Below are positions 34,509-45,140 of a stretch of 64,000 nucleotides of DNA, piece after piece. The stretch comes from Ypsolopha sequella (Eukaryota > Arthropoda > Insecta > Lepidoptera > Ypsolophidae). A program made the position numbers and the translations under genes. Every line of letters starts with the position of its first letter. The stretch's first letter is position 1. The notes beneath the pieces were generated by a model. That model was given only the letters and a program-made list of their open reading frames with translations. It was not told where the DNA came from and made no database searches. The stretch is taken from assembly GCA_934047225.1 (NCBI GenBank), contig OW204000.1:10186001-10250000 (forward strand). Reading direction: 5' to 3'.

Positions 34509-35085
34509 CCTAATTTCAAACCTAACCTATTAAAGCATAGTATATTATACTTACCTGCGAATGTACATACATAATACATTGTGAATAATGATAGCGTGGC
34601 CCTAGCTGACCCCTTGTGGCATGTCGAAATCAAATTGCTCCAATTAGCCAAATTATCTCGATCTCCTAAATGAGCCAGTTAATTCAAGAATTCTAGCTAA
34701 ACTATCAGTAATAGTTTTGCTGGCAGTAGTACAGTACAATACAAGTAGATAGGCTGAAAACTGAAATTTATGTGGCTTTTGAACTATTTATTTATTAACA
34801 TTATAATATATCATTGCAGTATAGAAACGCAGAAAGAAAAGTAAATCTGGATGTGAGGAGCTCTGAACCGGGATGCGATGGAAAAATCACCAAGTGTTCA
34901 AAAATAGAAATTTATTTCTGTCATAGTTTATTTATTTATTATTGAACTATCGCATCGGGGACGCGAATAGAACTAAAATTCGACACAAGTGTACGTATAA
35001 TGTACTCTTTAATTTTTTATTCAGGTTATTGCATTGATAAAAGAAATGGGTATTATATTTTATCAGTAATGTTTTTTTAGGTATG
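34509..35085. other. No feature recognised
   Basis: AT-rich intergenic DNA. Confidence 0.3.
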
Positions 35086-35455
35086 CTCTAGTCCAGGGAT
35101 AGGCAAACTTTGGCCTGCGAACGGTTGCAATTCGGCCCACGACCTTTGATTCAGAAGTAAATTATTACATCATTTAAAATGTATTTATAAATCTTTGTTC
35201 CTATTTTATACCTGCAATAAATATCTAAGTCTTTGTTACATAGTAATTTTGCATAGTTATAGTTTTGTATAGTACATAAGAGATCTTTTAATGTTGTTGA
35301 AACCGATAATAAAAACAAACTATGTAATCCGGAAAATACAATCTTTCAATCCAACAAAAAATTATAGCTAAAAATTAAAAAATCTGGCCCTCCATTAATA
35401 CTGTTTGTAAATATTGGCCCACGTAGGAAAAAGTTTGCCTATCCCTGCTGTAGTC
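35086..35455. mobile_element. hAT MITE
   Basis: Element 35094-35447 starts CAGGGATAGGCAAACTTTGG and ends AAAGTTTGCCTATCCCTG. Flanks CTCTAGTC and CTGTAGTC are an 8-bp target duplication with one change. Non-coding interior. Confidence 0.9.
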
Positions 35456-36480
35456 CCTAAGCTGCTGGGCCAAAGTTACTCGATTTTAATTTTCACTAGC
35501 TCTCGTACTAATAGAGTAGATAGATAGAGTGTGCCGGTTGATTAGACCCGCGGATATCCTCCTTGGAACCGCTCGTCCAGAAAACTTGGTAATCGTGGGA
35601 AACGCAGTGAATGGAGCCAAATTTGATGGAATTAGCGGGTTGTTCAACTATCGCCTTTAACTGTTTCTAGCCGAGTCAACATTTCAGCTAGTTGTTTTGC
35701 TTTTGGGAGAATTTTCTGGGAGAAAACATGAATAAAGTGAAACTATTGTACAAGTGCTTTTAACTCAAGAGTTGTTCTGTGTTGACTGCATTGCTCGAAG
35801 GTTGCTCGAAAGTTTTCGAACTAATTAAACTTTCTTAATATTTCTTATATGTCATATTATGACCCCACTTGCTAACAAATCTTGGTTCCAAATTAAATAA
35901 TATACCTTACCTTATGTAATAGTCAGATATAAAAGTCAGTTCTAAGAATGAGTCATAAAATAGTCATCATCACTCATCACATCATAATACCAGCCGCATA
36001 AATATGTATAGAGTCGGAGACAGTCGGAAGAGAACGGTAACCAAATGCTTATTTAGAATTCATACAAGTCAATATTTATTGCGAACTTGAAAGGTAAACA
36101 AAATTTAAAAATATTCTCAGACTATAGCAAACTATACAGTTGCAGTTGTTGAGTTGCGTAAGCGCAGATGTGAGTATCACAGTTCAGACACAGCTGTCGT
36201 TTGAGGTCAATTACTAGTTATTTTTATTGATAATTGATTTACGGGTACCTAGCTACTGCATGCACAGAATTAATAGAGTAAAAGATTTGTCACATGACAG
36301 GATAACACAAAATACTACTCTCGAACTGGTTAAACGACATTTATTCAAAACATCTATTTATTTATTTAGCTGATTCTACGTAGCTAATAAAGAAAGAACA
36401 CTGTTTTGTCATTTGCAATGACCATTCATATTTCATCTTTTTCAATTGATTTCTAACTGTTCCTTTTATTCATTTGTAGC
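35456..36480. other. No gene recognised
   Basis: AT-rich intergenic DNA; nothing coding seen. Confidence 0.3.
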
Positions 36481-36745
36481 CGGTTCAGTTATTGTCAGTA
36501 AATCATACAAAGGATATGTCTCCATCACCATCACATTTGCTCTCACTATGACAGGAGAAAGTACAAATAACAATTGCAAATTTTAGGTAAACATAAACCT
36601 GTTTTCAAATTTTAGTTTCTCGCAGTTTCTTTTATTTTTGCGACGTGACCGTTCATTATTGAATCATACAAAGGGTTCTAATGTGACTGCGTCAGCATCA
36701 TATTTGCTTGCAAAATCAGGAAGTCTAAATAACAATCGCGATTGT
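36481..36745. repeat. Diverged tandem duplication
   Basis: The segment from AAATCATACAAAGG to AAATAACAATTGC (36500-36576) resembles 36662-36742. The second copy is the 3' end of the frame below, so the duplication includes its last 25 or so codons. Confidence 0.5.
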
Positions 36746-37044
36746 ACAATGTTATTGTTATAACAATAAAAATCAATGTCAGCACCAACGTATTTTAGCA
36801 TCTGTCGGTTTATGGCAGCCGCGCGGCATGTGTGTCCTAAAACAGTACCCCTCATGATGAGGGGTAAGATTTGCCCAGGTGAGGTGAGAGTACGGGACCA
36901 TTGGGCCACATATGCCACGTGTTTGGGGAACCCTGTTGCAGGTGCCGGGCAATGAATTAACTCTTTGTTACGACCTCCATTGACAAATGTTTGGGCATTT
37001 GGCGCGCCGTTTTGGCGGGATCTCGTTTGGTTACAAAGGGTTGT
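36664..37044 (-). CDS. Unrecognised 127-codon frame
   Basis: Open on the minus strand from after a TAA at 37045-37047 to a TGA at 36664. Residues look protein-like in the middle and end (AYVAQWSRTLTSPGQILPL, then LLFRLPDFASKYDADAVTL), and the DNA is GC-richer than its flanks. A second minus-strand frame over 36960-37080 (QPFVTKRDPAKTARQMPKHL) is equally plausible, so a frameshift or a chance overlap cannot be excluded. The last part is duplicated at about 36500-36576. No domain is recognised. Candidates are a decayed mobile-element protein or an exon. Confidence 0.35.
   Translation of the reverse strand, partial: TTLCNQTRSRQNGAPNAQTFVNGGRNKELIHCPAPATGFPKHVAYVAQWSRTLTSPGQILPLIMRGTVLGHTCRAAAINRQMLKYVGADIDFYCYNNNIVQSRLLFRLPDFASKYDADAVTLEPFV
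36847..36867. repeat. Perfect 21-nt palindrome
   Basis: TACCCCTCAT-G-ATGAGGGGTA, ten-base arms around one base, inside the 36664-37044 frame. Confidence 0.7.
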
Positions 37045-37402
37045 TTAGATTTCAAACGTTTTGCAATACCGTTTTGTTTGTTATTGTTGGATTGGATGTA
37101 GACGATTTGTGTCGGAATCGATATTGATGTAATGTGCGTGCCACTGCTGCCAATAGTTGTCTAGGAGCTGCATTTGGACAGACGATGACAATCGTGAAAT
37201 CTATACCGAATCGTTAATCGTATCCATCAGAAATGTCACAAATATTTGCGCATTGAAATTATAAACTTTTTATATAGATAATATAAAATAACCTTTATTT
37301 CATTGTGTACAATGGAAATGACATCAAGCTACACATATTGGACTATGTACCTACATATCTTATATGTATGTATATCCTTCACTATAGAGGTTAGTGTAAT
37401 AC

Positions 37403-37436
37403 TGCAAGTGTATAACATGATGTGATCTCCACTGTA
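37403..37436. mobile_element. Half copy of MITE family T
   Basis: GCAAGTGTATAACATGATGTG..ATCTCCACTG-TA matches the right end of 34393-34508. Confidence 0.7.
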
Positions 37437-37576
37437 CATACACCAGGAAAAAAAAACTCACAATAAAATAACTATACAAAAATATATTTAATTATAATAT
37501 TATACAAGTAGGTAACGCTTGAACAAGAAAGTTACAACAGCTGTGCATTTCAACCATGGCGCCCCTTACAATAAAC

Positions 37577-37582
37577 TTTATT
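37577..37582 (-). terminator. Poly(A) signal AATAAA
   Basis: AATAAA on the minus strand, 7 nt past the stop codon of the coding segment at 37590-37754. The spacing is short but fits a compact 3' UTR. Confidence 0.5.
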
Positions 37583-37589
37583 CCCATGA

Positions 37590-37754
37590 TTACGATTCCC
37601 CAAGAAACGGTTTGTTCTCGGGAAGACGGACAGGTGGCTCCAGATTAAGGTCAAGGAATTCCCACTGCAACGGGTCAGTGGGTGCGACGGTGAAGACGCC
37701 ACGCTCTGTGACCAACTGGCCGTTGTGGATTATTGATAATGCATGCAAACTGCG
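37590..37754 (-). CDS. Probable 3'-terminal coding exon
   Basis: On the minus strand the frame runs 54 codons to a TAA at 37590-37592. Residues look like real protein (NGQLVTERGVFTVAPTDPLQ, then LDLNLEPPVRLPENKPFLG), third codon positions favour G and C against an AT-rich background, and AATAAA follows at once. An in-frame TAA at 37755-37757 bounds it upstream; an AG at 37750-37751 could be the splice acceptor but lacks a pyrimidine tract. An upstream AAG|GTAAGT donor-like site lies 43 nt away, but splicing there would not keep a frame open. I do not recognise the protein. It could be the last exon of a gene to the right, or a 5'-truncated retrocopy. Confidence 0.45.
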   Translation of the reverse strand, partial: RSLHALSIIHNGQLVTERGVFTVAPTDPLQWEFLDLNLEPPVRLPENKPFLGES

Positions 37755-38372
37755 TTATCAATTTACCTTCCGCCTTCCATTAAAATACTTACCTTCATTT
37801 GAATTCTTATAGTATAGTCTTATAGAAGTCTTATACCATTTTACAAAACTTCCTTGGAGTAAGACAACATCTTCTACATCAAGGTCTTAGTCTTAGATAA
37901 CACTGATGTGTTCGAATTTATTTTAATTTGATTTCATTAAAGTAGACGTGATATTCGAAGCTTTGAGTAACATACATGAATTACATACATTGAATACGTG
38001 ACATTTTTTAACCTATGATTTTACAAGCTCTATTTACCAAGTCATAACAGCTACTATAATTTAAAATAAAAGAGGAAGTGTCGATTATGCAACTACCACT
38101 AATGAGGAAGCAATTACGACAGCAAAGGACGTATCCTGTGTAGGGCTTGCAATTATCCGGATATTATCTGGATTATCCGGGTTAGTTTTAGACACCTTTA
38201 GTTTTTTTTTTTTTTTTATAAAGTAACCTCTGATTTTATAAGTTATTTTATCTACTCTCATGCTACGTACAATAAGGTAGTTAACTACAACATTAAAAGC
38301 GGTTCTATAAGTAACGACATTATTTGACTGATGTTGTAATATTAAATTATATATAACATATTAATATTGGAT
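37755..38372. other. No gene recognised
   Basis: AT-rich DNA. Repeated phrases 'ctataagact' and 'cttataccat' near 37805-37840. At 38146 'caattatccggatattatc' starts a possible element (see 38146-39695). Confidence 0.3.
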
Positions 38373-39695
38373 ATTGGCCAAATTTATTATAATACTGCTA
38401 GAGAACCAATCACAAGCCATAACAAACAGTCTATCTTAATTTCTTAAGGCTGCACGGAGCGTAGAACGATTAGACACCTCGCTTGTTCTCTCGTGGTCGT
38501 TTTTTATCGTGGTCGTAATTATTGAATTTAACAGAAAAAATCATATTTAATTAACCAGACAACATTTTAAAAATGTGAAACGGCCCAAATGTATTTTATA
38601 ACGTTTGTGATTGTCTTGAATTTTGAGACAAAATTCGACATTTAAGTTATTGAAATGACTAAAACCCCAATACCTTTTTTAGATTTTGGGCCTACTTTAA
38701 ATAGATTTGTTTCTTACACCATAAGTTATTTTTAATATTCGTTGCGGCGGAAGTGTAGATACATTCTCTGTGATAATAAATATATATATTATTTATTTAT
38801 CATTGAAATATTATTCAATAAATCAATTTAACAGTGACTGTCGTTTTAGATTATTTTGCTCGGCGCCCTCTTAAGCCTCTTTACTTTTTTCGCTTCAACA
38901 AATGGAGGTTCTGGTATCATGACGTGTATTCTTATTCTCTTTTTTCAAGAAATTGTTTTTAATGGTCGTAAATAAAGTATTGTGTGCAACTGAATATAAT
39001 TAGACATTAGGACTTTTTACCAAGCTGTATCTAGAATTAATTGCATATTTTTATACCTATTTACCTACCTAAAGTTGTAAGATACGACGAAAAGAGTATT
39101 TTTTCAAGCCTCTTTCATACTTTCGTAGCAAAAAATAAATTTTTGGGTAATTATGCATCCGATTATCCGATCTCTGCTTATAGTGCTCATAATATATGTA
39201 CACAGGTTTTAATGTCTAATTTTAGCCGAGACAGTAACATCTCGTTTTAAAAAAAAATACTTGTTTAATGCACCAATTAATAGTGTTACTTATTAAGATA
39301 AATTCTTGCAAAGAATCCATATTTACGTGCCCAAAAAAAAACTTGTTATTCATACGAATTTTTACTTGGTATAAGTGCAATTTAAGATATTTATGCAGAA
39401 ATGCATAGGCCTTCCGGGAAAAAATACCTATCAACCGAACCCATACCGATTTATGTTCTGTATAATTTTTCAATAAAATCCCAATAATTAAAAAATGACT
39501 TTTTCGTCTTTTTTAGTATTTTTTAAAATTGAATTTTACCGCAATATTTTATAACAAATTTCAAGTCTCTAGCCTAAAATGATAATAACACTTTCGCAAT
39601 TTCCCAGCATTATTATCCCATAAACTGAGGAAAATCCCGGTAGAATCCCATCAGTACCAGATACTAAAAAGTGTCGGATATCCGGATTGTGTTGA
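38146..39695. mobile_element. Possible large element with ATCCGGAT ends
   Basis: Left AATTATCCGGATAT.. and right ..GGATATCCGGATT could be inverted termini, and the interior is AT-rich. Weak: end similarity is short, no target duplication is seen and no transposase is recognised. It includes a 45-bp block (38373-38420) found inverted at 47360-47412. Confidence 0.25.
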
Positions 39696-39948
39696 TCTTT
39701 TATCGCTACCTACATAATGGACAAATGCTCCTATCAGTAACATTGTGTTAACAGTTTTATCTAGATATAAAATGAGGAAACAATGACTGATAAATGTTGT
39801 TAAGACTTTTTTAATATATCAATATAAGACTAATTATAATATATCCTTAGTTTACAAAACAAGAAAATTCGTTTAATATGGAATATGGATATACATATAT
39901 GGATATTATAGTCGTTTTCATTTTCATCTGAAACTGCGATGTGGGGCT

Positions 39949-40253
39949 CTACCGCGTAATTCTCATTTGTATCAACTTCAAGCAAATGCATGCGAAATTC
40001 AACGCGTGCAAAAGAGATGACATGTTAGGCGGGCGTCGTCGCACGCACGTCAAATTTCAATCTCAAGTTGATGTTGATGAAAATGAGAACTACGCGGTAG
40101 AGCCGCTGGTCCTCTAAAAAGGCCGCTTTGGATGAATCACATTATGATTCTGTTCTAATGCAGTCTCTTTTGCACGCGTGAAAAAACTCTGACTCCATCC
40201 TACTTTCAAATCATTTTATAATTCACCAAAGTCGGCCTTTTTAGATCCCCTGG
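39949..40253. mobile_element. Composite double-palindrome MITE, copy 2
   Basis: Nearly identical to 481-785 over about 300 bp in the same orientation. High identity between copies nearly 40 kb apart suggests recent spread. Confidence 0.75.
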
Positions 40254-40619
40254 TCAAGAGAATTAAATGGGTTAATCATACTTGTTAATGGCTTGTTAAA
40301 TACTCATAAACCAATTGTCATTAGCTGTAAGTTTTCCGAACAAAATAAAACAAAATACATAGGTCAGTAAACCCCGAAAATTCATCTTGATCGTGACTTT
40401 ATGTAATTAAAGTTTTGATATCTACGTGGACATGACCAATAGCTTTCCTTGAATAATCCAGCTTAAATATAAACATGGGGAGTTCACTTCCATACATTAT
40501 TTGTCTTTACGATAAGAATTTCGGTGGTCATTTTACAATGTTAAAATGATATGTTCATAAAATGTTCACATAAAAATAATAACGTTTATTAGACAAGGTA
40601 CCGAGAAATGCCTCAAACC
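40254..40619. other. No feature recognised
   Basis: AT-rich intergenic DNA. Confidence 0.3.
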
Positions 40620-40700
40620 AAAGTTCACGCCAAGTCGTGAGCGGGCCAGGTGCGCGCGCAGCGACATCTAATTGGCGCATTCCGAGGCGCTCTCACGTAA
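40620..40700. promoter_or_regulatory. GC-rich patch with CAGGTG
   Basis: CCAGGTGCGCGCGCAGC (40647-40663): an E-box core CAGGTG overlapping TGCGCGCGCA, similar in layout to islands B and C but without an exact 12-mer. Confidence 0.25.
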
Positions 40701-40859
40701 TTGGGCATCATTTTGCAAAGATTGACGAGAGATTGGCTGAATTAAATGTCAGATCGGTTGATCCACAGATACTTTTTTAGTTTTTGACAAATTCTGCTTC
40801 TACGCTCGTGTTAAATCACCATGATTCCTACCATTCTCTGTTTTTTTTTAAATCTCAAC

Positions 40860-41120
40860 GGTCATTCACAAAGAGGCGGTGGAGGGTGACGAAGAAATAT
40901 GAACAAAAAGGTGCGGCAAGGAATCACGCTGCATGGGCACCCTAAAGAGAAAGGAAGCAGTTGTGATTGTGATCAAGAAGTCAATGAGGAACTGAGTCAG
41001 AGGGACAATTGAAGACGTTGGGGAGGAACTCCGGAGTACGGTCACCCTCAGGAAGTCCAATTTGTCTGATTGCAGCAATCATAAGACAGATTTGACGGTG
41101 ATCGAAACGTCTCGAAACAT
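40860..41120 (+). other. GC-richer block with weak coding character
   Basis: One plus-strand frame reads VIVIKKSMRN, a TGA, then VGEELRSTVTLRKSNLSDC. The opposite strand has a 70-codon frame. Not recognised; may be a remnant of a mobile-element gene. Confidence 0.2.
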
Positions 41121-41389
41121 GAAAGGATGCACGTGTGTGGTCAACGGTTGTAATTATTGCAATTAATGGATTGCACTTTAGATCTTAGTTACGGTTGCCA
41201 CATCAAAGGATCAGGATGAATTTATCAGATTTGTAACGAAATCAAAATAAATAACTATAGCACCCAAATAGCAAAAACTGCTTCCTAAAAGTAATGAAAG
41301 ATATGCAAAAATTATACAAAATTATTGATATTTTTCATTAATTAATTGTAAAAATATTGTTCAAGTTAATATCTTTATCGGTTCAAAAG

Positions 41390-41490
41390 TTGTTAACTAG
41401 TGAGGCTGTGACATATGGACTGACGGACCGACAGTGGAATCTCACCATAATGGTTCATTTTTACTCTTTAGTTACCGAACCCTAAATATG
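41390..41490. repeat. Fragment of 'GGGTTCCGTA' repeat N
   Basis: 'gactgacggaccgacag' followed by 'tagttaccgaaccct' resembles the copies at 48537 and 55482. Confidence 0.45.
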
Positions 41491-41798
41491 ATAAAAAACC
41501 GTTTTTGCATATACTGAAAGTAGAATTATTTGTGTACTTGGTTTCTGGGTTCTTTTTTATAATTTGATTACAAAAAATAAGAATACCGGTCTACTGATAC
41601 AAAATCATGAATCGCTTAGGTGAGTTTACGATTAGTCATTCAATACATGTCTGTCAAATGAAATTCATCTTACGTCATGCATAACATGTGAGCCATTTTA
41701 CATTGTCGCGAACTATTGAATGTTGGAATTCCTACTATGACGAACTTCGTGTTTTCGTGCAAAAATTATACTTCAATCTTCTATCTTCAATCTAATAA

Positions 41799-41948
41799 GC
41801 CGATTCTGAAGGCTTTAGTTTTAGTTTTAGTGCTGTCAAAACTGAATTTTTAGCTTCAGTTCCTGACACTTATAAACTATTATTTTGCAATGAAGAAAAT
41901 TTAGTTATGACAGCACTAAAAATAAAAATAAAGCTTTCACAATATGCT
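41799..41948. mobile_element. MITE family G, copy 2
   Basis: GCCGATTCTGAAGGCTTTAG..AGTGCTGTCAAAACT and the partial complement ending AAAGCTTTCACAATATGC. The right end is diverged compared with copy 1 (20170-20331). Confidence 0.75.
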
Positions 41949-42237
41949 TTACTATCTACATACCCCTACAATTTTTAGTAACATCTTGCAATCTTGAATT
42001 TGGCTAGTAATGTAAATAGAATTAACCTTCGCACTCGACCTGTACTTAACCCGTGTAAACTAGACATTAGAGTCAAGAACCCAATAATTTAAATCAAGTC
42101 CAACCCAAGACCAAAACCCCATTATCATCTTCCAAGGAACTGCGGTCACTGCTCATCACGACATTTGAATTAAACAAAAAATCATACCGCACCCTATACC
42201 ACCATTACTTCGTCATGGGGCTCGGACACACTGATTA
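41949..42237. other. No feature recognised
   Basis: Short intergenic stretch. Confidence 0.25.
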
Positions 42238-42580
42238 CTACCTACCACTTGCTACTACACTAATCGAATATAGCTCTTGATTCGTTGTAGTAAAAACCTC
42301 GTCAGTAGCACCAGTATCGTTGCTCAAACAGTTTTCTTCAGGGGTATCTTTTGTCGTTCCGTCCCTGCACCGATGAGCATCGCCGTCTTCTGCAGAGTGG
42401 AACCAGAGCGCATGTGAATGAGGTTTAACACCTGTCGCAGGCACCAGCCTGTGACGTGGGCTCTTGATTGGGTCTAGCGCTGGTTCGATTCTGATGATGA
42501 TCGGCCCCAACCGTTTTCGGTCATGGCGACTACTTAGAATCCTAGTCGGTACGGCGCTGGTGCTGGTGCGTCCGAAGATA
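42238..42580 (-). CDS. Unrecognised frame fused to a MITE
   Basis: Open on the minus strand for about 114 codons. Residues are rich in R, P, S and T (RHDRKRLGPIIIRIEPALDP, then CRDGTTKDTPEENCLSND), and GC content is well above the surroundings. At its upstream edge (about 42577) it runs straight into TTAA MITE family D, so the original 5' part is lost or lies beyond the MITE. The frame ends with a TAG at 42238. No domain is recognised; a fragment of an LTR-element protein or a host exon is possible. Confidence 0.3.
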
Positions 42581-42952
42581 AAAGTTTTAGCGTCCCTGTT
42601 ACTCCATATGCGAAAAAACCCTCAGTGCGAGTGGGATGGATCCGTGGAAAATTAGCAAAATGTCGGTTTTTTATTAATATAAATGTACTAAGCTATTTTG
42701 TCAAAAAGATTTTCAAATACATAATATCCACATTTTGAATGCAATTTCACAATGAAATTAGTTTGAATTACAGAAAAAAATTAAACAATTTAGAGGTCTT
42801 TTTGGAATTAAATCTATCGAGAAAATTTCATCCAATCGCGTTTTCCTTCATTTACATTTACATTTTCATTTACCCAAAAATGAAATACGTAGATGACGTT
42901 ATAGTGGAGTAAATGGATTCGAAAAAACCCCATTTTTTTTGGTATCGCCTTA
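42577..42952. mobile_element. TTAA MITE family D, copy 2 (left end lost)
   Basis: AGTTTTAGCGTCCCTGTTAC to TATCGCC-TTAA (TTAA at 42949-42952) matches the reverse complement of 13508-13937. The left TTAA and the first about 15 bp are missing. Confidence 0.7.
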
Positions 42953-43317
42953 ATGTAGTCGATCTTCCTAGTAAATCCCCGTGCACACTGAGCACACGTG
43001 AGCTTACCGTCTACATGTAGTGAATAGCCGCGGGTGGCCGGGCTTTTAACTCGTCGCGTTCGATTTGAAAATCGGGTTTTTATGAATTAAACCTTCATAA
43101 GTTCTCATTATTGCGAAAACAATCGAAAGACAAAATATTCCAGACCTTAATCTTACAGATCAAGTTAAAGATGTTGTAGCAAAAATAAAATGATAATCTT
43201 AGATCTTATGAAATACATACTAGCTTCACTCGCCTGAAGTGTCGTTCATTCAATGTTATTGGCTCATTGTTTGTGGCTTGATATTTATTTTATTAACACC
43301 CCTTAGCTTATATGTTG
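42953..43317. other. No feature recognised
   Basis: Mixed-composition DNA with a GC-richer patch at 43020-43070. Confidence 0.25.
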
Positions 43318-43490
43318 ACCTGCACCCATAGGACAGTGTTTAATCGCGCGACGCGACTTAGTTGAATCACAAGCGTGAGGAGAGTGACACGATGTTTTTA
43401 TGATCAAACAGTATGTCACGCTCCTCGCACATGTGATTCAAATAAGTCGCGTCGCGCGAGATTAAACACTGTGCTACGGGTGCAGGTTCA
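43318..43490. mobile_element. Long hairpin element H, copy 1
   Basis: ACCTGCACCC..CAGTGTTTAATCGCGCGACG pairs along about 75 bp with the complement ending AAACACTG..GGGTGCAGGT, leaving a short loop around 'gatgtttttatgatc'. Copy 2 is at 61107-61269. A transcript would fold into near-continuous dsRNA. Confidence 0.85.
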
Positions 43491-43669
43491 CTACGATGAT
43501 AATAAAGAAAACTGCATCCACATCCGTTGAGTAGTTCTCGAGTAAAAAAGGGAAAGATAGACAGACAAAATAAAAAAAAAATACTTTTAGTTCTGTGAGT
43601 ATAACACTAATGACCCATTTTATCTAAATGTAATAGTACGAACGTTTTACTACTTTATTTTTAGTATTA

Positions 43670-43932
43670 TACAACGTGTAACAGAAAGGTGATACCATAT
43701 TTGAAGAGCTTATTCAGTCAATAGAACAACTTTTACTATGGAGCCAAAACCTGAAATCTCAAAAAAAAAATCTGTCCTTCCATACATTTAGGCCGAGCGG
43801 CATTGCATTTTTCTATGAAATAGCAAAATTTTTTTTTCGGGATACAGGGTTTATTCCATAGTAAAAGTTGTTCTGTACCATTGACTGAATAAGCTCTTCA
43901 AATATGGTTACACCTTTCTGTTACACGTTGTA
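43670..43932. mobile_element. TA-flanked MITE family S, copy 1
   Basis: TA-CAACGTGTAACAGAAAGGTG ... CACCTTTCTGTTACACGTTG-TA, 259 bp, Tc1/mariner-type. The ends continue through ATTTGAAGAGCTTATTCAGT. Copy 2 is at 45841-46107. Confidence 0.88.
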
Positions 43933-44205
43933 TATGGTGAATTTGTGAACATCATTCAAACTCATAGTTGAGCCTTGGTAAGTGATCAGTATCATGAACC
44001 GATAACGATTTTTGTAAAATTCATAAAATGAAATTTCAACCCCCATAGTGATTCACTTAGGACTGGGAGTGAATTACTATGGAAAGTCGAAATTTCATTA
44101 TACGAATTTAACAAAATTTGTTATCGATTCACGATGCTGATCACTTACCAAGCCTCCAGTATGAATTTGGACGATGATTTAAAGTCACCTTGTATATAGA
44201 TGGAA
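43933..44205. mobile_element. MITE family Z, diverged copy
   Basis: Arms with TTGGTAAGTGATCAG and CTGATCACTTACCAAGCC, right end GTATGAATTTGG..CACCTTGTATA. It keeps the A/T state of the arms. It abuts family S. Confidence 0.7.
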
Positions 44206-44335
44206 AATAAATACATAGCTTAGTACATCGTCTAGCGGTGGGGGTGTTAGAGGTGTTTCCAAGTATAAAACCACCATAGTTACAAGTCACATCCCCACTC
44301 GACACCCACGTTTCAATGACGATTATTACGTCTCA

Positions 44336-44890
44336 ATCTGATAGTTAAAGTAGATGTAAGTCATTTATATAGTATAAGTTTTGTGTTAAAAAAAATACAT
44401 GATCTTTCTAAGTTTCTTGCCCTTCTTCTCAGCAAGACTAATCGAATGGGTGGAGGTAGGCATGTATTTATGTATGTTACCTATTAGTGTATGTAGTATA
44501 TAGGATGGGATTTGGTCGGCCGCCTGTATTCGTGCTGGAGGCTCGGTTGGTGATCATTGAACCTTGTTCCTGGTCCCTGGCCGGGTCTCCGGTATGGATT
44601 CGGGTGGTTGACTGGATTTCACGTTGTATAATATATATTTTACCTATCATTTTAATCGTATATATATTGCTACATAAATTAAATAAACCTTTAATTTAGT
44701 TCGTGTACATGTTATTATTTTATTACAATATATTTTTATATGAATAAATATAATTTTAGCTGTTTATTTTTTTAAATTATTTTATTATTTTTTTATTATT
44801 ATCATATAATTGTTAAAACTACAAATATATTTTTATAAGATAAAATTTTTATATATACCTACTTTGCAAAATACGCTATTTGAATTTGAA
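44336..44890 (+). mobile_element. LINE family Y 3' end, copy 1, with altered hairpin
   Basis: The 3' part of a non-LTR element: AAGTTTCTTGCCCTTCTTCT, then an embedded family Z inverted repeat (about 44507-44632), then an AT-rich tail ending ATACGCTATTTGAATTTGAA. Other copies are at 49381, 51545 and 58160. The embedded arms read GGTCGGCCGCC..GGAGGCTCGG and CCGGGTCTCCGG..GGGTGGTTGACTGG where intact Z has AATCAACC, GGAGACTCGG, CCAAGTCTCCAG and AGGCGGTTGATTAA. The changes are nearly all A to G on this strand. Frame 44487-44699 is a by-product. Confidence 0.7.
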
Positions 44891-44920
44891 TAGGTGGCGT
44901 ACTTGGGGCACAAATAATTT

Positions 44921-44976
44921 GCCCCTACGGATTTGAACCCGCAACCTCCGGATTAGTGGTCGAGACGTTCGAAACA
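44921..44976 (-). repeat. tRNA-like remnant (B box)
   Basis: The minus strand reads CTAATCCGGAGGTTGCGGGTTCAAATCC, including the B-box GGTTCAAATCC (44929-44939). No complete cloverleaf, so a SINE or tRNA pseudogene fragment. Confidence 0.55.
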
Positions 44977-45127
44977 CAATACAGAGATGACTAATGTTAA
45001 ATGGAGAGATAAATGAAACACATAGTGTAAGAGAATACATTTATCTAACCAATTACACAATTCCAATACTCATGAAAAACTAGAACTGCAAAATGTTGTT
45101 AAACGTTCGTAGGAAAGAGGAAAGCAA

Positions 45128-45140
45128 CCTCACCTGAACT
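45128..45140 (-). other. Candidate splice donor after the stop codon
   Basis: TTCAG|GTGAGG on the minus strand, 7 nt past the TGA of the 89-residue frame. If used, it would place an intron in the 3' UTR. Confidence 0.3.

Noticed and set aside
37791..37801. Splice donor AAG|GTAAGT paired with the acceptor at 37750
   Set aside because: The intron would be 43 nt without a pyrimidine tract, and the upstream frame has a stop directly before the junction.
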